Below are positions 1-4,472 of a stretch of DNA of 5,485 nucleotides, in pieces; within the stretch, counting starts at the first letter, position 1; every line of letters begins with the position of its first letter. This DNA is from Thermoplasmata archaeon. Its GTDB lineage: Archaea; Thermoplasmatota; Thermoplasmata; Lutacidiplasmatales; UBA184. The position numbers and the translations under genes were made by a program. Below the pieces are notes generated by a model. That model was not told the DNA's origin. It made no database searches and saw only the letters and a program-made list of their open reading frames with translations. The DNA lies in NCBI GenBank assembly GCA_030039135.1, contig JASHQN010000160.1, positions 1 through 5,485 of the forward strand, given 5' to 3'.

Positions 1-297
1 CTCGCCCGCACGATCGAGCGGGCCGTCGCCCTGCAACCATACGTCGTTCGCGTCCGAGCGCGCGTCGACGTTCGTCGCGGCGGCCGGTCCGGGACCGGAC
101 GGTTCGCCTACCGCTACCTCACGGCCGAGATGCTCGACGTGATCGTCGTCCTGCGGGACGGCACGACCGAGGTCGAGGCCCGGCTCGCCCACCGCGCCGA
201 CCTGCGGTTTCCCTTGATGCGTGTCGTCCGTGTGCGGGGTGGGCGGGCGCGCGCGGGCGAGCGGCGTCAGCCCGTCCGCGCTTCGAGCGGCAGATAG
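1..297 (+). CDS. C-terminal part of an unidentified protein (5' end outside window)
   Basis: An open frame enters from the left edge and ends at TAG 295-297, giving 98 visible residues. The third codon positions are almost all G or C through at least base 215, as in the other genes here, and the other two forward frames are stopped or Arg-rich nonsense, so this frame is probably coding. The visible part alternates hydrophobic strands (PYVVRVRARVDV, LDVIVVL, MRVVRV) with a helix-like stretch (GRFAYRYLTAEM) and ends in a basic, Arg-rich tail. That strand-helix-strand layout could fit the end of an alpha/beta fold; a faint resemblance to the C-terminal part of Clp1/Grc3-like polynucleotide kinases was considered but is not strong enough to assign. 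No P-loop or other catalytic motif lies in the window. It converges on citrate synthase and overlaps its 3' end by 31 bases, unless the true protein ends earlier through a sequencing error. Confidence 0.6.
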   Translation, partial: LARTIERAVALQPYVVRVRARVDVRRGGRSGTGRFAYRYLTAEMLDVIVVLRDGTTEVEARLAHRADLRFPLMRVVRVRGGRARAGERRQPVRASSGR

Positions 298-1400
298 GTG
301 AGATCGGTCGCGCCGACGTACTTCGCCGTCGGGCGGATCAGGCGCAGATCCTGGTACTCCTCGAGCACGTGCGCCGTCCAGCCTGCGACGCGGCTCGCGG
401 CGAAGATCGGGGTGAAGAGGTCGTGCGGCACGCCGAGCAGGCTGTAGATCGAGCCCGAATAGAGGTCGACGTTCGGGTAGAGCCCCTTCTCCCGGTGGAC
501 GATCTGCTCGACCTCCCGCAGGATCTCGAAGTAGCCGAGGTTCCCCCGGGCCGCGCCGACCTTGCGGGACCACTCCCGCAGGATCGTCGCCCGCGGGTCC
601 TCGACCTTGTAGACGCGATGGCCGAAGCCCATGACCCGCTCGTGCCGAGCGAGCTTCGCTTTCACCACAGTCTCGGCGGCGTCGGGGGTCCCGATCTGCT
701 CGACGAGCTCCATCACCCGCTCATTGGCCCCGCCGTGGAGCGGTCCCTTCAGGGTCCCGACGGCGCTCGTGACCGCGCTGTAGAGGTCCGAGAGGGTCGA
801 CGCGGTGACCCGGGCGGCGAACGTCGACGCGTTGAGCTCGTGGTCGGCGTGCAGGATCAGGGCGACGTCCATCGCGCGCGCGTCGAGCTCGTTCGGCTCC
901 CGGTCGAGGAGGGCGTAGAGGAGGTACGCCGCGTGGGAGAGTTCGGGCCGTTCCCCCGGGGGCGGCAACCCGGCCCGTCGGCGGTGGAACTCGCCGAGGA
1001 TCGTCGGGAACGCCGCGGTCAATCGCTGGGCTCCGCCGATCGAGCTCGCGCCCGGTTTCGACTCCTCCGGCTCGAAGAGCGCGAGCTCGCTCACGGAGGT
1101 CCGGAGCACGTCCATCGGACTCGCGTCGAGCGGCATCGAGCGGATCCGCTCGGCGAGCGGGGAGGGCAGGGCCCGCAGGGCCGCGAACCGATCGCGGAGT
1201 TCGGCGAGCTGGCCGGCGTTGGGTAGTCGTCCGTACCAGAGGAGGTAGGCGACCTCCTCGAACGTCGAGCGGGCGGCGAGGTCTCGGATGTCGTAGCCCT
1301 GAAAGAGAAGGCGGCCACGTCTCCCGTCGATGAAGCAGATTCGAGATTCGAGCGCGATGACGTCGACGAGCCCACGCTGGACCGACGACGGCTCGACCAG
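267..1400 (-). CDS. gltA: Citrate synthase (possibly also accepting propionyl-CoA)
   Basis: Condenses oxaloacetate with acetyl-CoA to citrate in the cytoplasm, the entry step of the TCA cycle. With a start at 1400 the protein is 377 residues, normal for archaeal/Gram-positive dimeric enzymes. The N-terminal part has the family signature around FIDGRRGRLLFQGYDI and EEVAYLLWYG. Active-site residues are all present: His187 in HADHELNAST, His222 in PLHGGANE, His261 in FGHRVYK followed by EDPRA, Asp312 in PNVDLYSG, and an Arg near 337 in ASRVAGW. Sequence alone does not separate citrate from 2-methylcitrate synthase, and many archaeal enzymes do both. The frame is open back to the MFS stop at 1434-1436 but contains no ATG, GTG or TTG before the conserved FIDG. 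CTG at 1398-1400 is chosen because GAGGG (1407-1411) lies 6 bases upstream of it. CTG 1419-1421 is the alternative. A Met at 1134-1136 would delete 88 conserved residues and is rejected. It is 33 bases downstream of the MFS gene, so probably co-transcribed. Confidence 0.93.
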   Translation of the reverse strand: MVEPSSVQRGLVDVIALESRICFIDGRRGRLLFQGYDIRDLAARSTFEEVAYLLWYGRLPNAGQLAELRDRFAALRALPSPLAERIRSMPLDASPMDVLRTSVSELALFEPEESKPGASSIGGAQRLTAAFPTILGEFHRRRAGLPPPGERPELSHAAYLLYALLDREPNELDARAMDVALILHADHELNASTFAARVTASTLSDLYSAVTSAVGTLKGPLHGGANERVMELVEQIGTPDAAETVVKAKLARHERVMGFGHRVYKVEDPRATILREWSRKVGAARGNLGYFEILREVEQIVHREKGLYPNVDLYSGSIYSLLGVPHDLFTPIFAASRVAGWTAHVLEEYQDLRLIRPTAKYVGATDLTYLPLEARTG

Positions 1401-1406
1401 AACGAT

Positions 1407-1411
1407 CCCTC
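1407..1411 (-). promoter_or_regulatory. Putative ribosome binding site for citrate synthase
   Basis: Read on the minus strand this is GAGGG, complementary to the pyrimidine-rich 16S 3' end, with 6 bases between it and CTG 1398-1400. It is the main argument for that non-standard start. It lies inside the short MFS-to-citrate-synthase gap, so it could act on a read-through transcript. Confidence 0.4.
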
Positions 1412-1433
1412 GCGCTCGCAGAGAGGGGAGAGG

Positions 1434-2846
1434 TTAATGGGGTTTCGCGCGCGCGCCGCTCTCGGCGCGTCGCCCGGGCTCGGTGGGCGGCGAAACTCGT
1501 TCGGCCGGGACCGGCGCCTCTCCCTCGCAGCGACGCCGGTAGGCGAGCCGAGCCGCCGTCCAGAGCGGGAGCGACACCAGCAGCGCCGCGCCCGAGACGA
1601 AGAAGACGAGTCGGAAGCTCCCGAAGAGGGCGATGACCCCGGAGAGCGCCGCACCCAGGACGGCCGCTCCCCCGCCGAGAGCGCTGTTGACCCCGAGGAG
1701 GCCTCCCGCGTCCCGACGCTCGAGACCGCGGAACAGGATGAGCGAGCTCGACGTCGTGTAGAGCGCGATCGCCCCTCCGAGGATCCCGAAAGTGAGCGCG
1801 TTCGCTCCGAACGCCCGGCCGCCCGTGACCGCCGCGAACGCGAAGCCGGCGGTCGCGAGGTACCCCAGGCTGCGGACGTAGGTGGACCATCGGACGAGTC
1901 GATCCGGTCCGACCCGCGTCGAGAGCGAGCCCGAGATCGGAAAGAGAAAGGTCTGGGCCAGGTTGTTCGATACGTTCACGAGGAAGATCGCGGAGGCGCC
2001 GAGGCCCACCGAGTACAGGTAGGGCGTGAAGGAGATGTTGTAGAGGTTCGACGAGAGGTTGAACAGGAACATCGCCCCCATGACGAGCGGGAGCTCGTGA
2101 TGGAGCTCTTCCCTCGCCCAGAGCCGTAAGCGGGCGAAGGCACCCGGCCGGAGCTTCGGCCGGCGGGGGAAGAACGGGATCGCGATGCGGAGCGCCGCGG
2201 AGACCCGGAGCCGGGAGACCAGGCTCTCCGGATGCTTCGCGACCGCGCGCGTCGACAGTGCGCGAGACGGGTCCCGGATGCCGAACCAGAGAGCGATCGC
2301 GCTCGCCGCCGCGAGCGCCGCCAGCACGTACGTCAGCGAGACGAGGGCCGCGCCCGCGCCCGTCCAGAAATACCCAGCGAGGAGCCCGAGGACGGACCCG
2401 ATGATGCTCATCTCCTGGAACGAGGCGAACGCGCCGGCCCGTTCGGCGGCCGAGAACTTTTCGAGCACGAGGAGGTTCGACGCGCTCGCTCCCGCCGGGG
2501 TGATGAGCCCGATCCCCGCGTAGACGAGGTAGAGGAGCGGCAGGCTGTGGATCTGGGTGAGGGAGAGGTAGAGCACCGCGAATCCCCCGTAGGTGATCGC
2601 GAGGAACCCGCGACGACCCGGGTAGCGATCCGCGAGGTGGCCCCACGCGACCGACGAGAGGATGACCGCGACGTTGAATCCGGTGGCCGCGGTGGCGACA
2701 TCTGCCCACGAGCCGCCGAGTGGGATCAGGATCAGGAGCGGGAGGAGCACGCCGAAGCCCGACGTCGCCGCGTTGACCGGTACGAATCCGAGGAGCCAGG
2801 GTCGCGCGACGAGCCGGGCGGGCCAGGTACGCAGCGCGATCGCCAT
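1434..2846 (-). CDS. Major facilitator superfamily transporter, substrate unknown
   Basis: A 470-residue integral membrane protein with about twelve hydrophobic segments in two halves (roughly residues 18-190 and 252-436), separated by a long basic cytoplasmic loop (about 191-250) rich in Arg. The MFS loop 2-3 signature is clear at residues 69-80, GHLADRYPGRRG, which places the N terminus inside. The C-terminal 35 residues are hydrophilic, rich in Pro, Glu and Arg. These features support secondary transport (uniport, symport or antiport), but no substrate-specific motif is recognisable; the sequence cannot tell drug efflux from metabolite uptake. The start ATG 2844-2846 is the only reasonable one, since an in-frame stop lies at 2862-2864. 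There is no ribosome binding site before it, and a TATA-like box centred about 31 bases upstream predicts a nearly leaderless mRNA. Citrate synthase follows on the same strand, which makes a carboxylate substrate conceivable but unproven. Confidence 0.9.
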   Translation of the reverse strand: MAIALRTWPARLVARPWLLGFVPVNAATSGFGVLLPLLILIPLGGSWADVATAATGFNVAVILSSVAWGHLADRYPGRRGFLAITYGGFAVLYLSLTQIHSLPLLYLVYAGIGLITPAGASASNLLVLEKFSAAERAGAFASFQEMSIIGSVLGLLAGYFWTGAGAALVSLTYVLAALAAASAIALWFGIRDPSRALSTRAVAKHPESLVSRLRVSAALRIAIPFFPRRPKLRPGAFARLRLWAREELHHELPLVMGAMFLFNLSSNLYNISFTPYLYSVGLGASAIFLVNVSNNLAQTFLFPISGSLSTRVGPDRLVRWSTYVRSLGYLATAGFAFAAVTGGRAFGANALTFGILGGAIALYTTSSSLILFRGLERRDAGGLLGVNSALGGGAAVLGAALSGVIALFGSFRLVFFVSGAALLVSLPLWTAARLAYRRRCEGEAPVPAERVSPPTEPGRRAESGARAKPH

Positions 2847-2859
2847 CCGTCGGACGTGG

Positions 2860-2867
2860 CGCTAGCG
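2860..2867. promoter_or_regulatory. Small palindrome at the MFS transcription start region, possible operator
   Basis: CGCTAGCG is a perfect 8-base palindrome between the MFS TATA-like box and its ATG. Its half CGCTA recurs at 2871-2875, 11 bases (about one helical turn) away and touching the TATA-like box. A repressor bound here would block transcription initiation. Such short palindromes are common in GC-rich DNA, so this is only a candidate. Confidence 0.2.
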
Positions 2868-2873
2868 GTGCGC

Positions 2874-2880
2874 TACTTAA
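2874..2880 (-). promoter_or_regulatory. TATA-like box for the MFS-citrate synthase unit
   Basis: Minus-strand TTAAGTA, one of the few AT-rich stretches in the region. Its centre is about 31 bases before the MFS ATG. Archaeal transcription usually begins about 25 bases past the TATA centre, so the predicted start is within about 5 bases of the ATG, giving a leaderless message. No convincing BRE is seen upstream of it. Confidence 0.5.
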
Positions 2881-2958
2881 GGGACGTAGGGTGGACTGGC
2901 GGAGGCAAGGCGGTCCCACGGCCCTGGAACGGCTCCGCCGGCCCCGGCAACTCAACGC

Positions 2959-2964
2959 TTATTA
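2959..2964 (+). promoter_or_regulatory. TATA-like box for the RAM protein operon
   Basis: TTATTA in a GC-rich surround, about 45 bases before the TTG start at 3007. The predicted transcription start near 2986-2988 would leave a leader of about 20 bases that just contains the ribosome binding site at 2990-2999. It faces away from the MFS promoter in the same 160-base intergenic region. Confidence 0.5.
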
Positions 2965-2989
2965 GGAGGGGTCGTTGTCGCGCCCCGTC

Positions 2990-2999
2990 GAGAGGGTGG
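2990..2999 (+). promoter_or_regulatory. Ribosome binding site for the RAM-domain gene
   Basis: GAGAGGGTGG is purine-rich and resembles the archaeal GGAGGTGA consensus. It ends 7 bases before TTG 3007-3009 and therefore supports that rare start codon. A GGAG at 3002-3005 is too close to the start to be the main site. Confidence 0.5.
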
Positions 3000-3006
3000 C
3001 CGGAGA

Positions 3007-3240
3007 TTGGCTATCGGTTTCGTCCTGATCAGCACCGCGCCGGCAAAGGAGCACGAGGTCTACACCGAGCTCCTCCGGGTGAAGGGGATCGTGGAGCTGC
3101 ACCCCCTGTTCGGCGAGTACGACCTGATCGCGAAGGTCGAGGCGGAGGACTTCAACGCGCTCGGACAGCTGGTCGTCGACAAGATCCGATCCGTGCCCGG
3201 TGTGATCGACACGAAGACCCTCACGGGGATCAAGTTCTGA
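3007..3240 (+). CDS. Stand-alone Lrp/AsnC ligand-binding (RAM) domain protein
   Basis: A 77-residue protein that is the whole RAM domain of the Lrp/AsnC family and nothing else: beta strand (GFVLIST, 4-10), helix (EHEVYTELLRV, 15-25), strands (GIVELHPL, 27-34, and YDLIAKVEA, 38-46), helix (DFNALGQLVVDKI, 48-60) and final strand (VIDTKTLTGI, 66-75). Full Lrp regulators are about 150 residues with an N-terminal helix-turn-helix; that part is absent here, and the upstream DNA does not encode it. Family members without the DNA-binding half bind amino acids or pair with full-length Lrp proteins to tune them, so a sensor or co-regulator role is inferred. The start is TTG 3007-3009: there is no other start upstream in frame, a ribosome binding site lies 7 bases before it, and relatives begin at this residue. 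It is the first gene of the plus-strand cluster. Confidence 0.9.
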   Translation: MAIGFVLISTAPAKEHEVYTELLRVKGIVELHPLFGEYDLIAKVEAEDFNALGQLVVDKIRSVPGVIDTKTLTGIKF

Positions 3241-3250
3241 AGGGTACTCC

Positions 3251-3580
3251 ATGATGGATATCGTCGCGTCCTCGGTGGCAATCGGTGCCGGCCAGTTCCT
3301 CGCCATCCTGTTGCTGGTCTTCGGCCTGTTCCTCATCCTCGCCGGAATCTTCACCGCCTACTTTGGTAGCGGCAAGAGCCGCACGATCGGCGTGGTGCTG
3401 CTCGTCGTCGGGCTCGTGGTCGGCATCCTGACCGGATTCTTCTACCATGACGGCAGCTTCGGCGGGGGCTCCGGCCAGCTCGGGGCGCTCCTGTGGGAGG
3501 CCTTCCTGGTCATCATCGCCGCGGTGATCGGGGCGCTCGTCGCGATCGGGATCTTCCTGGTCGCGATCATGAAGTCGTAA
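3251..3580 (+). CDS. Small membrane protein with three predicted helices, function unknown
   Basis: 109 residues, strongly hydrophobic, with likely membrane segments at about 14-38, 46-64 and 81-106. The first two are joined by a short loop with GSGKSRT (39-45), and the second and third by a Gly/Ser-rich loop (67-78) with His66 and Asp67 before it. Glu83 lies at the edge of the third segment. No known family was recognised. GKS in the first loop is too short to be a nucleotide-binding P-loop. The start may be ATG 3251 or the adjacent ATG 3254; AAGGG at 3240-3244 serves either. It begins 10 bases after the RAM gene stop, so the two are almost certainly co-transcribed and translated from one message. 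The 37-base gap to the next gene has no TATA-like box. Confidence 0.8.
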   Translation: MMDIVASSVAIGAGQFLAILLLVFGLFLILAGIFTAYFGSGKSRTIGVVLLVVGLVVGILTGFFYHDGSFGGGSGQLGALLWEAFLVIIAAVIGALVAIGIFLVAIMKS

Positions 3581-3617
3581 CCGGGTCGGACCCGCGTGAG
3601 CCGGGGCGCTCCCGACG

Positions 3618-4418
3618 ATGCGCCGTCAGCCCCTCGTGACCCTGACGACCGACATCGGCTCGGCGTACGCCGCCCAGATGAAGGCGGTGCTCGCCCGACG
3701 TCTTCCCCCGGGCTCGGTCGTCGACCTCGCGCACGACCTCCGCCCGCACGCCGTCGGGGAGGCCGCGTTCCTCCTGCGCGCGATGGCGGTCGGTTTCCCG
3801 CCGGGCACGGTGCATGTGGCCGTCATCGACCCAGGGGTCGGTGGGTCGCGGGCCCCGATCGCCATCGGCTGCGCCGACGGCTCCCGGCTCGTTGGGCCGG
3901 ACAATGGCGTCCTGATGCCGCTCGCAGAGGCGCTCGGCCGGCCTCGCGTCTTTCGCATCGATCGGGCGCGGCTCGGATCGATCGGGCGGGTGGGCACCAC
4001 GTTCGACGGCCGTGACCTGTTCGCCCCTGCGGCAGCGCTCCTTGCGACCGGGACGCGTCCGGCTCGGCTCGGGCCGCCGCACCGCCCGGTCCGGTATGCG
4101 GTTCCGGTGCCGGAGCTGACGGCCACCCGCGCCGTCGGGGAGGTGGTCCACGCGGACCGGTTCGGGAACCTCGTGACGAACGTGCCCACCGCCTGGCTCC
4201 CCGACGACGTCCGCTCGGTCGGGGTCGCCCTCGGGACGGGCCGGTCCCGCCGACTTCCCCTTGCACGAAGCTACGTCGAACTCGGCACGGGACACCTCGG
4301 GGTCTTGGGCTCGAGCTTCGGTCTCCTCGAGCTCGCGGTCGCGGAGGGGAGCGCCGCCCGGCGACTGCGGGCGAACGTGGGGAGTCCGGTGCGGTTCGAG
4401 CGGCTCCGGCGCGCGTGA
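3618..4418 (+). CDS. DUF62 family protein, S-adenosylmethionine hydroxide adenosyltransferase-like, with altered catalytic triad
   Basis: A 266-residue protein of the family that uses water/hydroxide to cleave S-adenosylmethionine to adenosine and methionine, related to the bacterial fluorinase and chlorinase. Family motifs appear in order: LTTDIG (9-14), QMK (20-22), HVAVIDPGVGGSR (66-78), VGPDNG (92-97), TFDGRDLFAP (128-137), DRFGNLVTN (180-188) and the C-terminal-domain motif LGSSFGLLELAV (230-241). Length is normal for the family. The known Asp-Arg-His triad maps to Asp71, Arg78 and residue 130, which here is Asp instead of His (codon GAC 4005-4007). The first motif also seems about two residues shorter than in the Pyrococcus horikoshii protein as I remember it. 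Activity as a SAM hydrolase is therefore uncertain. The ATG at 3618 sits directly before the first conserved strand; its ribosome binding site is weak (GGGG about 11 bases upstream). Probably third gene of the RAM operon. Confidence 0.9.
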   Translation: MRRQPLVTLTTDIGSAYAAQMKAVLARRLPPGSVVDLAHDLRPHAVGEAAFLLRAMAVGFPPGTVHVAVIDPGVGGSRAPIAIGCADGSRLVGPDNGVLMPLAEALGRPRVFRIDRARLGSIGRVGTTFDGRDLFAPAAALLATGTRPARLGPPHRPVRYAVPVPELTATRAVGEVVHADRFGNLVTNVPTAWLPDDVRSVGVALGTGRSRRLPLARSYVELGTGHLGVLGSSFGLLELAVAEGSAARRLRANVGSPVRFERLRRA

Positions 4419-4422
4419 GACG

Positions 4423-4428
4423 TAAATA
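4423..4428 (+). promoter_or_regulatory. TATA-like box for dnaJ
   Basis: TAAATA starts 5 bases after the stop of the DUF62 gene and is the most AT-rich point nearby. Transcription would start near 4450, downstream of the in-frame ATG at 4443 and about 22 bases before ATG 4473. It gives dnaJ a promoter separate from the operon before it. Confidence 0.55.
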
Positions 4429-4472
4429 CCCTCGGCCGTAGAATGGACGAGGGAGGGCCGACCTCGAGAGCG

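Noticed and set aside
1091..1654. A 187-codon minus-strand frame bridging the MFS end and citrate synthase start, considered as a possible source of the citrate synthase N terminus by frameshift
   Set aside because: The conserved citrate synthase N terminus is encoded without interruption in the frame ending at 267 all the way up to about 1400, so no frameshift is needed; this frame is Ser/Arg-rich with no family features.
2937..2948. Inverted repeat GCCGG-CC-CCGGC upstream of the RAM gene TATA-like box
   Set aside because: A two-base loop makes a hairpin unlikely, and runs of G and C make such repeats frequent here by chance.
721..2955. A 744-codon open frame on the minus strand spanning the MFS and citrate synthase genes
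   Set aside because: It is in another frame of the same strand, extremely rich in Arg, Pro and Gly, and has no domain. The frames at 1434-2846 and 267-1400 match known families, so this is a by-product of GC-rich codon use.
2881..2957. Possible small RNA or tRNA-like segment in the intergenic region
   Set aside because: No cloverleaf, no T-loop consensus and no C/D or H/ACA box motifs could be found; the region is simply GC-rich between two promoters.
2232..3254. A 340-codon plus-strand frame crossing the divergent promoter region
   Set aside because: It is Arg/Glu-rich, antisense to the MFS gene and out of frame with the RAM gene, and would run through both TATA-like boxes.
3289..3385. GSGKS in the small membrane protein as a nucleotide-binding P-loop
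   Set aside because: The full GxxxxGK[ST] pattern is not met and the residues form a short loop between two membrane helices.
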